Source: Serinus canaria
Taxonomy: Eukaryota > Chordata > Aves > Passeriformes > Fringillidae
Direction: 5' to 3'
DNA length: 64,000 nucleotides
NCBI RefSeq assembly: GCF_022539315.1
Contig: NC_066342.1
Location: forward strand, 16,509,346-16,573,345
In this document: positions 42,754 through 54,480 of the stretch, in pieces
Numbering within the stretch: position 1 is the first letter of the stretch
Layout of the letters: each line of letters opens with the position of its first letter
Program-made: the position numbers and the translations under genes
The notes under the pieces: model-generated
The model's input: the letters and a program-made list of their open reading frames with translations, nothing else
What the model was told of the DNA's origin: nothing
The model's database searches: none

Positions 42754-43345
42754 GTTCCCAGGGATGAAGATGATTTTAGAGATAGATAATAAAAACTTTT
42801 GCCTTTGAACAGCTTATCCTTAAAACAATACCCCATAAATTGACATGGCCCATCAACAAGCTGTGGGAAGGCTTGTGGAAATGGTAAGAGCTTCATGATG
42901 GCAGGGTTCCCTGGGTGGATGTTATTTGTGACAAAATTTAGAACCACAAGGGAACTGGTTTTTTCCTCTTGTGGAGAAGTCTCCATAACCTTAACAGGAG
43001 GGACTTCTCTCCCTAAGTGAGCTGAAGAAAGACTATTTTAGAGATGGTAAACTGACTGGAAATTTTAGGTTTTGTTTCTTTACATTGTCAGTGGGAAAGA
43101 AAAGGTTGTGGGGGGGAGAAGAAGTGTTCTGAAGGGTTTGTTTTGATTCTCACTACTTTTTTTCCTTTTAGTTATTTTAATAATATTTTCTTTATACCCT
43201 TTAAAAGCTTTGAGCCTGCTTTGCCTTTCTCCTAATCCTATCTCACAGCAGGAAGTGAGTGCCTTGGTGATTGGCCAGCACTGAAGCCCCCCACACTCAT
43301 CAGCGTATTGGTTGGGAAATCTCAAAATTGGGGAAATCTGAAATT
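42754..43345. other. Unassigned stretch, possible ERV coding remnants
   Basis: Broken open frames on both strands, none with a motif I trust. It lies between two LTRs and is probably an old ERV interior. Confidence 0.4.
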
Positions 43346-44011
43346 TGTGAACCAAAACACAACACGAAATTTTTGTTTCCGCCTCGTTTCGAACTGAAAC
43401 CACCACACTCCAGAAAGCAGATTCAATTGGCCCTTCCCCCAACTGGTTTGGGAAAAATACCTCCTTGGAGAAAAGTGGGAAAACCTGTTTATTAAACAAT
43501 AAAACCTAAACAATATTAAACAATAAAACCTCTTGCCGCTCTAAAAGAGAGACAAACTCAGAAAGTCCCCTTCCTGCATTGTAGCTCGGCTCACTCAGTC
43601 TCTAATCAGTCCCTCCAGCGCTGGAAATGCCGTGGCCCAGGCCAGGCCCAGTGGGCCACAGGTGAGAGCTGCTGGTGCTCTTCTGGATGTTCAGTCTAGA
43701 GGAGGTTTAAACAGGTCCAAAGAAAAGGAAAAAAACCATAGTCCAGGGAATTTCTTTGCCTCAGCTAGCTGAAACTAACTAAAAGCAAAGGGGAGCTCTG
43801 TCCCACTATCTGTCCATCTGCAGAAAACACAGTCCAGGAGTAGGAATGTGGAGGAGTGAGTGCAGTTTCTGAAAACAAACTCCGTGCTTCTTCTCTCCTC
43901 CCTTCGCTCTCGGAACAAGTCTTAAAGGTGCAAAAATTATTATCCAGCATAAGCAGAACAGATTGGGGATACAGACTGGGGATACAAGCACCATATAGTC
44001 AACCAAGGACA
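43346..44011 (-). mobile_element. ERVL LTR (family A), diverged
   Basis: 666 bp, plus strand TGTGAACCAAAACAC to ACCAAGGACA. It shares the AACTGGTTTGGG and CCTGTTTATTAAACA blocks with other family A LTRs. No target duplication is visible, and the class I pol on its right does not clearly continue on its left. Confidence 0.8.
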
Positions 44012-45000
44012 AATCCTTCCCCACTTTTCAATTCGAAGTCCTCCTAATCCATTAAAAAAGATTCATACTGTAATTACTGAGCACTGGTCATCCACTTAGA
44101 GGCTCTTTCAGTTAACAAAACTTTACCTTGATGCGAAACTTTAACAAACAAATATCCTCCCATTGTCAGTTTTTGGGCCCCAATTACCATCAGAGATGTG
44201 GCTGCAGAGTTCTGCAGACAGTGAGGCCTGCCTCTGGCCACCGGGTCGAACAGCTTAGAAAAAGCTGCCCTGTCCCCCCATGTTCTTGTACCAAAATTCC
44301 TTTATCATGGCCCTGTTTAAAATCCACATATAGCTCAAATTCCTTTCCTGAGTCTGGAAGAGCTAAGACTGGGGCCTTAACCAATTTGTCTTTTAATTTG
44401 CTAAAGCTTTGCTCTCCTTCTGGTGTCCATACCACAACGTTAGGACTGTTGGGGTTAAAAAGTCACATAAAGGTCTGGCCACAATAGAAAAATCCTCAAT
44501 CCATGCTCTGCAGTAGCCCACCAACCCCAAAACCTGCTGTAACTCCTCCTTTGTCTGGGGTAATGGTACTTGTAAAATCCCTGGTATTCTTTCTGGATCA
44601 ATACACTGTAATCCTCCAGTCAGAATGTGTTCCAAATATTTGACTTTTTACTCTACCAACTGTGCCTTCTTTTGAGACACTCCAAGTCCCTTTTTAGCAA
44701 GAAAATTAAGCAGCTTTGCATTAGCCTCTTCAACCACCTTTTCCTGTTCCCTTGATAAAAGCAAATCATCCAGATACTGCAACAAGCTAACTCCCGAGGG
44801 TGGGGTGAACTCTTTTAATATTTTCTGCAAGGCTTGCCCAAACAAAACCAGTGATTCTGAATATCCCTGTGGAAGGACTGTCCATGTCAATTGTTCTTTT
44901 ACATTTTTCCCTCGTTCCTCTTGTTCCCACTCAAAGGCAAAATAGTGTTTACTGTCCTCTGTAATTGGACACCCCCTAGAAGGCATCTGGTCCTGCACCA
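44012..45000 (-). pseudogene. pol: Class I reverse transcriptase and connection fragment
   Basis: Minus-strand codons read PITEDSKHYFAFEW, LPQGYSESLVLFGQ, and LQYLDDLLLS (catalytic YLDD near 44775), then VLGLVGYCRAWIEDF and the connection domain to the LTR at 44011. The open piece 45001-44648 is followed by stops and shifts. It starts mid-domain at 45001 where the ERVK LTR ends. Motifs resemble the plus-strand class I pol at 18690. Confidence 0.85.
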
Positions 45001-45265
45001 TCCTGTGGGTTATATGGTAATTCTCACTATGTGACCTATCTCATTTTGCCACGTCAGCAACATGCTTTCTAAACGTCCTTATAAGTGGTGATCACTCATC
45101 ATTCAGGTGTTTGGCAGCTTCAGGCAGGCTCCTCTCTGTAGGGGTCTGCCACATGACATCTCCTCCCCTCAATGTCAGGTGGAGACAAGCCTCTCTGTGC
45201 TGCCATGTGCTTCTGCAGGTGCATCCCACATCCTGCAGCTCAACTCCATCCCATCTCTTCCCACA
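45001..45265 (-). mobile_element. ERVK 3' LTR, truncated
   Basis: On the minus strand it starts TGTGGGAAGAGATGGGATGG at 45265, after a purine-rich AACAAAAAAGAAGGAAT. Its end is lost at the junction with class I pol at 45001. Confidence 0.7.
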
Positions 45266-45829
45266 ATTCCTTCTTTTTTGTTTTATACAAACAAGAATCA
45301 TGAAACAAACCACTTCTAACATTAGAACATATTTGGCCCACCGCCCAAACCAAACAAGCTCCATTCCTCACAAAAGCAGTATCTTTCCTATGAACAGAGG
45401 AATAGATCAAAGCACTCAATAACTGGTAACTGCACACATCTTCTTCCCATGAATAGACAGTGATTAAACATATAGGACCTTGAGAAACAACTTAAAATTG
45501 TCTAAAAACTTTAACATCACCCAGAGTCTGCAATTGCTGGAGAGTCCCATTTCACAGTGAAGACTTGGAGAACCTTTCCTGATGAAGACTTCCAAGTTTA
45601 CCTCGAAAGGGGGTCCAGATTTTATAAGATCAAATTGGCAAGTCAAAGTGACTTGATTGCACTTTTAGGGCAGAAACACCTGGGTCTGATGGTATAATCC
45701 CGAGTCAGCCAGGGCTAGGGCTTAGCCAGAGCCTCAAGCCTTGACTAAGAGGGTTTCCCCAAAATACCTACAAAATTGCCTAAAAACTTTATTAATATCA
45801 CTTAGGAACATGAATTCACAAGAGTTAAT
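45266..45829 (-). pseudogene. env: ERVK envelope-region remnant
   Basis: Position between integrase and 3' LTR implies env. A minus-strand piece (45437-45240) with hydrophobic stretches could be the anchor and tail. Other frames are closed. Evidence beyond position is thin. Confidence 0.4.
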
Positions 45830-47780
45830 CTTGCCCACAAGCTGATTATGAAGCTGGAGTATCCAAGGCTGGTTGGACCACTCTTGCAGGTACCCATCTT
45901 GGTCTGGAATCTATGGAAACACAAGCATATCCTCACCCCCAGGTTATCAGTGGGAAGGGCCATTCCCATTTTCCACTTTCAAGATTCCTAACAAGTGATG
46001 CATTGTTTGCAGGGGTCTTAGGATGAGGGAAGAGACAAGAAAGTTGACTCCATGTTCAGAAGGCTTGGTTTATTATTTTATGATATATATTATGTTAAAA
46101 ACTATACTAAAAGAATAGAAGAAAGGATTTCATCAGAAGGCTTAGCTAAGAATAGAAAAGGAATGAATAACAAAGGCTTGTGTCTGACTGAGACAGTCTG
46201 GACACATGGACTGTGATTGGCGATTAATTAGAAACAACCAGATGAGACCAATCACAGATCCACCTGCTGCATTCCACAGCAGCAGATAAGAATTGTTTAC
46301 AGTTTGTTCTTGAGGCCTCTCAGCTTCTCAGGAGGGAAAAATCCTAAGGAAAGGATTTTTCATAGAACATGTCGGTGACAAACAAGTACCTTAGCTTTTT
46401 CTAAGTGAGCCTGTGATTTACCAAAATGTCATTGGATGGGGGTTAGGTCGTTCTGAATGTGATTTAAAAAATGAAGAAAATATAGGGCTTTCTGCTGTCT
46501 TTTGTGGGAGATATGTTCCATTCCTGCACTCTGTCTTTTTTGTTTTAACAACATGGACTTGAGAGTGCTATGGGCCCATTCAACAATTGCTTGACTTGTA
46601 GGGGAACCTGGAATACCCGTAACATGGCTCATCCCCCACAAATGAAAAAAGTCAGCCATCCGTTTGGATGTATAGGCTGGCCTATTATCGGTCTTTATGG
46701 AGACAGGTACTCCAAGGGCTGCAAAAAATGACACTGGACATCTTTTGCATGTTCACCTGTATGGGCAGAGGCAAAAATACATGTCAAAAAGGTATCAAGC
46801 ATAACATGAACGTGTTTCAACTTACCAAACTCAGGGATATGTGTAACATCACTCTGCCAGATTTCTAGAGCTTGGAGTCCCCGGAGATTAACTCTGAGGG
46901 CAGGCAAGGGTGCCACCTGTTGACAGTTGGCACAGGTTTGCACAATTTGCCATTCTTGCTCATGTGTAAGCTGAAATTGTTTTCTAAGAGCTGCTGCACT
47001 CTGATGAAAAAACCTAAGTGACAGACATGCCTGAGAAAAAAACATCCAGCACAACAACAGCCCCAGCTAACTGGTCTGCGTGGGCATTACCTTCAGAAAT
47101 GGGGCCAGGAAGACTAGCATGGGAACTTATGTGTAGGATATAATACCTTTTCGTATGCAACTGTACTGCAAAACGCAAAAGCAGTAATAAAGAAAAGAGC
47201 AATGGGTTAGTTGCTTCCTTGATATAAGCTTCTTCTATTCTTGTCACAATACTTGCAACATAAGCAGAGTAAGTAATAATGTTAAGCTCATCTTGAAATT
47301 TTTCAAAAGCCCTAACCACAGCTGCTAATTCTACCAGTTGAGAAGAACCATGAACTACTTCTATATCTTGTAGCCACTGCCCGTTACTTTGTCACACTAT
47401 TACAGACGGCCCAGTCTTTCCAGAGCCATCTGTAAACACTGTGCAGGCACTGGCAATTGAAATTGGGGGACAGTAAGATTTTTCAATAAAATTTAACTGT
47501 GATAGGCTGTTCAACAAAGTATGAGAAGGCATATCAATGTTTAATTGACCAGAAAACCCTTGCAGGGCAAACTGAAAAGCCAGTGAGTGTTGCTGCAGCC
47601 AATCTAAATAATCTTGGGTCATGGATAAGTAGATAACAGAGGGATCAGCACCATCAAGTTGCAGAAGATGCTGTCGACCTCTCTGTATTGACAGTGAAAT
47701 CAGTTCAATGCTGGAAACAATGTTTTTTTTCACATTGATGCGGCAAAAAAATCCACTCTAAAATAATGAGGGAGTCCTTT
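45830..47780 (-). pseudogene. pol: ERVK pol: connection, RNase H and integrase
   Basis: From right to left: connection codons (TQDYLDWLQQHSLAFQ, near 47610), RNase H start FTDGSGKTG near 47425 and end HISSHASLPGP / EGNAHADQLA near 47090, integrase zinc site (TCANCQQ near 46925), Asp in WQSDVTHIP near 46845, TDNRPAY near 46675 (usually TDNGPAY) and Glu in AIVEWAHSTL near 46585. The C-terminal WPFPLITWG and YACVS codons lie at 45960-45890, beyond the solo LTR. Several shifts and stops inactivate it. It is cut on the right by LTR B at 47781. Confidence 0.87.
45996..46380 (-). mobile_element. Solo LTR in ERVK integrase, 6-bp TSD
   Basis: 385 bp, minus strand TGTCACCGACATG to CAATGCATCA. AACAAG flanks it at 45990-45995 and 46381-46386. 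AATAAA on the minus strand corresponds to 46069-46074. The AT-rich TATATATCATAAAATAATAAACC stretch resembles a common songbird LTR type. Confidence 0.92.
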
Positions 47781-48220
47781 TGAGGAAGAGTGGAAATTTT
47801 CCAGAGCAGAAATCCATTTTGATTTAGGTGAATTGTACATCTTTAAGTCTGTAGCTTGCTGTTTAATCTGTCTGCCTGTTCTCGTGAAGGGCCTGTGTTT
47901 GGAGGGACTGCTTCAGCTGAATGACAAGAGATAAGGGAGGGGGGGGGCTGACAGAGCAGGGCAACCTGACCCAGGAGTTCTTTCTGATAAAGAAGAATTA
48001 GTGGCAAGTGTCACACAAAATCAGTGGAATGAATATGTATGAACCTATTGTGAAATTGCATGCATATGTATTTGAGAGGGAGATAAAAGGGGATCTGGAG
48101 TTCCCAGAGGTAGCATGTCATTTTAGGGGAATGATTCCCACATGTGTCTAGCACTGTAATAAACATACCGGCTTTACAACTTTCACAAAAGTTGTGGAGT
48201 TTTTTTGCTTCTGCAAATCA
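47781..48220 (+). repeat. LTR B, 5' LTR of plus-strand class I ERV
   Basis: 440 bp, TGAGGAAGAG to CTGCAAATCA, with GTAATAAACATACCGG (poly(A) signal) near 48160. It is the uninterrupted reference for the copy split by the 5.4-kb element. A primer site, TGGTGAGCCAGCCAGGTG, follows at 48224-48241. Confidence 0.87.
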
Positions 48221-49200
48221 TTTTGGTGAGCCAGCCAGGTGACAGTCTTTGTCCTTGCAGGGGCAGAGGGAAAGATAGACCTCCTGAGGCGCACCCCGGG
48301 ATTTTCCTGGAGGAGCTCCACCCGTCTCAGCTTGCCTCCTGCAGAGACAGAGAAGGACCTGCTGGTGTGCGGAAAGATATGGTATGTATATCGAAGAGAG
48401 AGATAGGACTGCTGAGTAAGTCTGAGTAAGTCACTCATAGACGTCTGAGTGACGCGTTCCTGTACATGCAGGCAGACTGGCTGATGGGGCGGCTGGACTA
48501 GGGACGGGGGTTCACTGTTTGATAAAGCGACCGCTAGCGACTCTGGGGTGGGTCAAGAAAACCCAGGTGTGTCTGTGGTGTCCGGACATTGTATGGTTAA
48601 TACATTGTGTGGTTAATGTTAATGTGTTTGTAATAGTGCAAGTGCGTGGTATATGAAAGAGAGAGCAAACAAGTGAGTGTACCCATGGCGCGGGGGGGGG
48701 GGGAGGGGAAGTTCTACCCATGTCTGAAGCGGCCGGGTGAGGCCTGGGGCACCAGCTGGGGCAGGCTATGGGTGCAGGGAGTCCCCTGCGGAGAAGTGGA
48801 ACAAGTGGAGAAACGGGGGTGAGCACATTTATTGTGTTTCAAGGTGGTGATTTGTGTAGATTGTGCACATTTTAACCATGCTTACGAGCTCAGGAAGTTT
48901 CCCTGCCCCAGTGGTTTGGACTTGATAGCTGGAATTTTACTGTGTGCTGTTATTTTGATTGTGTCCAGATTGTGTGAGGACCAGAGAAAGCTGATGTAAA
49001 TGCTGAAATATTGTATGCTGTGTTGTGTTGAGAAAAGAGGGCACTTTGAGAGATACCCCCTTTCCCGGTGAGTTTGTATGGTTCTCCCCCTGCATTGTGG
49101 TAATTTGATTCTCGGGATTGTAGGGTTGTCTTTGCGCAGATTTTAGGATTTTGTTTGCAACAAGTGTGGCATTTTACATGGAAGAACTACAGTATGGTGA
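48221..49200 (+). other. Class I leader, proximal part
   Basis: No long open frame. It aligns by eye with the minus-strand leader at 41410-42332. It continues at 56879 after the inserted provirus. Confidence 0.75.
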
Positions 49201-49206
49201 TTTATG

Positions 49207-49371
49207 GGAAGTGACATAAACTACCTAGGCCATAAATACCCCTGAAACCTTTGAATAAACGCCATTTGCTATCCACCACACTGGTGTCAGCAGCACATGG
49301 ACCGAGTGACTCTGTATTTGAGTCACCGTGCCGCACTCCAGAACCAGGTCACCTCGTAGCCAGCGGCTACA
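49207..49371 (+). repeat. 5' LTR lacking its first 118 bp
   Basis: It equals 56708-56872 at all 165 positions. The missing part is the U3 start TGTGGGAG…GGCAGA. TATA-like ATAAATA and AATAAA remain. It directly abuts the TSD. Confidence 0.9.
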
Positions 49372-49374
49372 TAT

Positions 49375-49392
49375 TGGTGCCGAAACTCCGGG
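49375..49392 (+). promoter_or_regulatory. Primer-binding site, plus copy
   Basis: TGGTGCCGAAACTCCGGG, 3 bases after the LTR, at the same spacing as in the minus copy. Confidence 0.7.
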
Positions 49393-50254
49393 TACCAGCA
49401 CCCGGGGTGCGGGAGTCACCTGGACAGGGGTCGGCGGCCGCACAGCTGGACTAGTTGCGGCGGGGAGGACGCTCCCGGACCAGCGAGGGACATGGAAGCC
49501 GTCGCGCAGGTCGTAACCCAAATGCATGTTCAGTGGGGAATAGAATGCAAACTTAAGGATTTATGCCTTGCTATTTCGAGGCTTATTAAATTACAGGCGA
49601 TAGATAGCCCTGTGGATATTCTCCATCCGGAGAAATGGGACCATTGTACTAAGGTCTTAGCTGAAGAAACGATGTCCTGTGGCTCGGGAAAAGCTCTTAA
49701 GTCATGGGGCAGGGTTGTGCAAGCCTTGCAAAAGGCAAGAAATGAGCAGGACACCTGGCAAGCTGCAAAAGAGTGGTTGCTGGCCACGCCGCAGTTGGGG
49801 GTGGGCGCGGCGACACAAACCGCGGAGGGCTTAGAACAAACCGGCGGCGAAAAGCCGCGAACGCCGGACCCCTCCGAGCAGATCGGATTACCATCGGCGG
49901 GGGGGGGAAAACGCGCGGTCGTTTTGGCAGGAACTCACTGAGGAGGCGAGGGCGGCAGCGAAACCGCCGAGCCCTGAAGGGGAGGACAGGAATGCACCCC
50001 CTCCATATGCGTTTGAAAATGGCGGGGAGGCGTGTACTCAGGGCAGAAAGGAACCCGCGCCGGGCGGAAAAGGAGTCAGCCCGCTTAACAACGCATGCGT
50101 GGGCGAGCGGGGGGACGGGGCGGCCCCCGCGCAGGAGCGTCTGAACAATCAGAGCGCTCAGCTCAATTCCGTCTTATAGGGCAAGGACCCCCCCAGCAGG
50201 AGGCGGGGGGACCCCAGGGGAGGGAACGGTCCGAACCCCGCAAGAAGGGGCCGG

Positions 50255-50710
50255 ACGCGTTCCATCCCTCCCCGAGCCCGAGTCCGAGCCCGAGCCCTCT
50301 CCCGAGCCCAGCCCCGATCCCTCCGCGGAGCCCGCCGAGTCCTAGACCCCCCACGGAACTTTTCGCGGGACTTCGCGGCTCCTCTGTCCATCCCTTCCCC
50401 GCCTGCCGGCGGCTCACGCGCCGGGGGCGCGGCGGCGCGCGCGGTCCTTTTGCGGGGGAGCTGGCGGAGGAGGACCCGGGGCGCCGAGAGGGCAGGCTGG
50501 CGCGGACGCGCGGGCGGCCCCGCCGCCGCCGCCGCCGCCGCCGTACACGGCAAAAACACAGCGCCGGCGATCCAGGAGATGGCGGGGCGCGCGAGTCCAC
50601 GGCGGGAAAAGCCCGGAGGCGCGAGTAGTGGTGCTGACGCGCATTGGCGCGGGGGAGCGGCAAAGAGCGCAGATTCGATCAGGAGCCGCGCTCAATACCG
50701 CTACCATATA
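50255..50710 (+). other. GC-rich block inserted in plus-copy gag
   Basis: Very GC- and CpG-rich sequence with a (CCG)n run at about 50518-50542 and GAGCCCGA-type repeats at 50270-50320. The minus copy has no counterpart. The sequence before it (50178-50255) resembles the sequence after it (50713-50800). No protein domain is recognised. Confidence 0.65.
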
Positions 50711-51351
50711 AGGGAGAGATCCCTCCCTGCAGGAGGCAGGGCAAGCCCAGGGGGCGGGAGCGGTACCACCCCCGAAGGGGGAGGAGCGGGGTCGGAGCCG
50801 AAAGAAACGGCACGGAGCGCCGGAAATTTATCGGCAGTCCACTTCCGACTCTGAGTCAAGCAACAGCTGCTCAGACAGCCCGGAAGAGCTGGCCGAGTCC
50901 GGATGGGACTCGGAAACTGAAAGAGCAGAACTAACGCGGTTTCAAACGAAACCGAATAAAGCCTTAAGCAATATCGGGAAACAATCACAACACAAACTCA
51001 CCGATTGGGAAAAAAATAAGAATAGCTTTCGCGAATTGGGCACCCGCAGCCGCGATACATGCCTTCCTGGTTAAAGTCACCGGAGTAGTACCAGGGGTCC
51101 AGTATAGCTGACATGATCAGACACGCTGCAAACAAAGAATACCTAGCTCCCATTCAAGCAGCAGTTCACACTGCAATAACGAGTGTCATGGCACGCTTTA
51201 AAGGTGGCCAGCCTGGGCAGGCAGCAATAAACTGCCCCCAATCAAGACAGTCACCAGCAGCTGCACCACCACGCCAGGGAAAACCTAAGGGACCGTGCTG
51301 GGCGTGTGGCAGGAAAGGGCATGTAGCTAAGGAATGCAGACCCAAGCATCA

Positions 51352-51358
51352 GGGAAAC
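51352..51358 (+). promoter_or_regulatory. Gag-pro slip site GGGAAAC, plus copy
   Basis: Same heptamer and codon phase as in the minus copy (CAG GGA AAC). Confidence 0.8.
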
Positions 51359-51639
51359 GGCAGAGGGAGGAGGCACCCGGGCCGTATCCAGCCTCTTCCC
51401 ACTGGAAACATGCAACGGCCCTGCTACAGCAACCCTCAATGGGGCACAGGGTTCCCGTGCCCACCACTGCCAACCCCTCAGGGAATGTCCAACTTTGCTG
51501 CCCAGCCAATGGTCCAACCGAACCCACCTGTGCCTCAGGAATACCACAAACAGCCCCTTGGGGAAGAGGTCCCTGGGTGGCTCTGGCCATGAAAGCATGG
51601 GAACGGGACCCGTGGGTGGCCATTGCCGCGAAGGGTGGG

Positions 51640-51977
51640 CAAGCACCCACTGATCGTGGTGGGCAGTGTGTCGTCTCCACAACAGCTCTGCGACTCGGCC
51701 ATCTGCCTTCCCTTTGGGTGGACACAGGGTCAGACGTCACGTCATCCCAGGCATACATTGGCCTCGACCATGGAAGCTAGAGCAGCCCCCATGGTGGGCG
51801 GAGTTGGAGGGCTGTCCCGAGCCCACAAGAGCGCCCAACCAGTGGCAATAACCCTCTGCACCGAGAGAGGACCGGGAAGAACCATCACCCTCACTACATA
51901 TGTGATGTCGGACTGTCCACCCTTACTGGGAAGAGATGCCCTTGCCCTGCTGGATGTTAGGGTGACAAATTTATTTT
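51640..51977 (+). pseudogene. pro: Retropepsin of plus copy
   Basis: The catalytic WVDTGSDV segment is near 51718-51740, with a shift soon after (near 51735). The C-terminal half to LLGRDAL and TAG at 51977 is open. The AAATTTA slip site is at 51967-51973, as in the minus copy. Confidence 0.8.
51967..51973 (+). promoter_or_regulatory. Pro-pol slip site AAATTTA, plus copy
   Basis: The codons ACA AAT TTA TTT TAG are identical to those of the minus copy. Confidence 0.82.
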
Positions 51978-51989
51978 AGGGGCCCCTGT

Positions 51990-53730
51990 AGCTACCCACC
52001 ATTGCCCATCAAGCTGACCTGGAAATCAGCTGACCAGTGTGGGTCGATCAGTGGCCCCTGTCAAAGCTCGAACAACTGTCCTCCTTGAGTTGGTTAGCCT
52101 GTGAATTACACAAGAATCACATAGAACCCTCCACAAGTCCATGGAACACTCCAATTTTCGTGATACCTAAGCAGTCTGGTGAAGGCTTCCGTCTCTCCTA
52201 CACGACTTGCGGGAGGTGAACAAGCGAATCCAGCCTATGGGACCTGTCGCAGACATCGACTAACCCCGAACATCGATGATACCGAGAGGGCAACCCTGTG
52301 CAGTGCTCGACATCAAAGACTGCTTCTTTTCTATCCCCCTGCATGAAGACGATAAAGAGCGTTTCGCCTTTTCCATCGTCTTCCCAAACAGCCAGCGGCC
52401 TAACCTACGCTTCCAATGGAGGATGCTTCACAGGGAATGCTCAACTCCCCTACCATCTGCCGAGATCACCGTGGACCGAGCGCCTAGCACCTGTCCGGCA
52501 AAGCAATCCGACGGTAACCATCGTGCAGTACATGGATGACATCCTGATCGCAGCACCAACCACGAGACAAGTGGACCAGCTGGTGTCAACCATCTCCGAG
52601 ACCCTGAAGACGAATGGCTTTGAGGTGGCGAGTGCAAAAATAAAAAAGGGACCATGCGTGACCTTCCTGGGAGTGGGAATCACAAGTTCCTACGTAACCC
52701 CTCCTCAGATGAAAATCCACCGGGGCATCAAGACGCTGCACGACATGCAACAGCTGGTAGGATCCTTGCAGTGGCTCCGCAACATCGTCCTGATTCCTCC
52801 CGAGGTCATGGACCCTCTAAATGACCTCTTGAAAGGGAAGAACCCATGGGAGCAGAAAACCCTGACACCAGAAGCGACAAGCTCGCTCGATTTCATCGAA
52901 CGTCAGATGTCAGAGAGCATGCTCACCAGATGGGATTCAAGTGCTCCAGTCGATCTGTATGTCCACTTTACAAAAAGGGGGAGTGGGAGCCCTAGCCCAA
53001 GGACCCCCCTGACAAGGCCCAACCGATACTATGGGTGGTCTTGGGGGAAACCGTCACGAGCCTTTTCCCCGGGAGTCGAGTGCCTCAGCAACCTCATCAT
53101 GAAAGGCAGAAAACTCGCCCTAAGACACCTAGGCATCGAGCCGTCCAAGATAAGCTTGCCTTTCCGCAAACAGCTCTCTGCGCAGTCAACAACAATATCG
53201 GAGTACCTAGCGATAGCCCTCACAGGCTTTGGAGGAGAAATTCGCTACGCAGAGAAACCCCCTTGGACTCGGCTGCTCACGGTCATCGATATCGACCTCC
53301 CACCCCAGGTGATCGACTCGACCCAGGCAGGGCCAACCATCTTCAAACGGACGCATCATCGCAGACCTCCACCGTTGCCAGCAGTGTGGCAGTCAGAAGA
53401 ACAGTGGCAATGTGTCAAGGCGACCGACCCTACGCTTTCAGTCCAACAGCTTGAAGCAGCAGCTGTGGCACTAGCGTGCGGACTGTTCCCAGAGAGACAC
53501 CTTAACATTGTGACTGACTCCATATTTGTGGCAAAACTCTGCCTAGCCATGTCCGGACCAGGCGTGTCAGTGTCCCCAGTGGCAACAATGCTGGAGGAAG
53601 CACTCTATTCACGGAAAGGCACTATATCATCATCCACGTCAACAGCCACGACCCGATCAAAGGGTTCTACCAGATAGGCAACGACAAAGCTGACGCCGCA
53701 GCAAAGGGCGTATGGACGCTGAAAGAAGCT
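51990..53730 (+). pseudogene. pol: Reverse transcriptase and RNase H of plus copy
   Basis: Motifs LDIKDCFF (near 52310) and YMDD (near 52530) are present but lie in different frames; shifts occur near 52080, 52195, 52425 and 52985. The open piece 52298-53677 covers most of palm to RNase H. The first RNase H Asp region (near 53340) is altered by a shift; TDSIF near 53515 is intact. Inactive as it stands. Confidence 0.87.
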
Positions 53731-54480
53731 CGTCAGTTGCACGAAACCCTCACATCGGAGCAAAAGCGCTTGCGAAAAAGTGCGGAATTTCTACTGCAGA
53801 CGCAAAGCACGTCGTCGCAACGTGCCCTCATTGTCAGGAAGTCGCCACTATGGTCAAGTGGTGGTCAACCCCAGAGGTCTCAAGCCTCAGAAGTGTGGCA
53901 AACGACTTTCCTATGCCGCTGTTGGAAACCTCGAGCGTGGCTCGCAGTTACTGTAGATACGTACAGCGGCATGATTGTGGCCACACAGCATCTCAATACG
54001 GACTCCAAGCGACCATTCAACATTGGCTGACAGCCATGGCATGGCTTGGGGTTCCAAAGCAAATCAAAACAGACAACGGCCCAAACTTCATCTCAAAGGC
54101 AGTCCAGACATTTCGCCTCGAAATGGAACATCGCCTTGGTGCAGGGCATCCCATACAACAGCACCGGACAAGCCATCGTCGAAAGAGCAAAACCAACTCT
54201 GAAAGCTAAGCTAGAAGTGCTAGCAAAGGCAGAAGGCTTCTCCAATGCCATTTCCCCCGAGTGACCAAGCACGCATCCTGGCAAACTGCGCTGCTAGCGT
54301 TAAATCAATACCCTAGGGGGGATGAAACAAACAGTCCAGCTCAGAAACACTGGGCACCTCGAGCATTAGAGGAGGGCCCGCGGGTGGTGATAAAAAAACG
54401 AACTGGGGCAGTGGGAACGGGGTTGGAGATTGGTGCTCACGAGGGCGGGGATATGCGGCTGTCAAAAAGGACGGCACATT
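53731..54480 (+). pseudogene. pol: Integrase of plus copy
   Basis: Asp in KTDNGPNF is near 54070. The catalytic Glu codon GAA is at 54181-54183. Shifts near 53740, 53900, 54110, 54260 and 54400 scatter the domain over three frames. Confidence 0.82.

Larger units (their letters stand above)
49492..51620 (+). pseudogene. gag: Gag of plus copy, capsid deleted
   Basis: ATG at 49492 opens the matrix domain (MEAVAQVVTQM), closely matching the minus copy for about 130 codons until a shift near 49905 in a G run. The PPPY motif survives near 50000-50010. A GC-rich block (50255-50710) follows. Most of capsid, including its major homology region, is missing between about 51060 and 51110. The first zinc knuckle has lost Cys and His (FKGGQPGQAAINC); the second, CWACGRKGHVAKEC, is intact near 51300. 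The GGGAAAC slip site is at 51352-51358. Confidence 0.85.

Noticed and set aside
50255..50710. Captured oncogene in gag
   Set aside because: The layout is suggestive, but no recognisable protein domain or continuous frame supports a gene.
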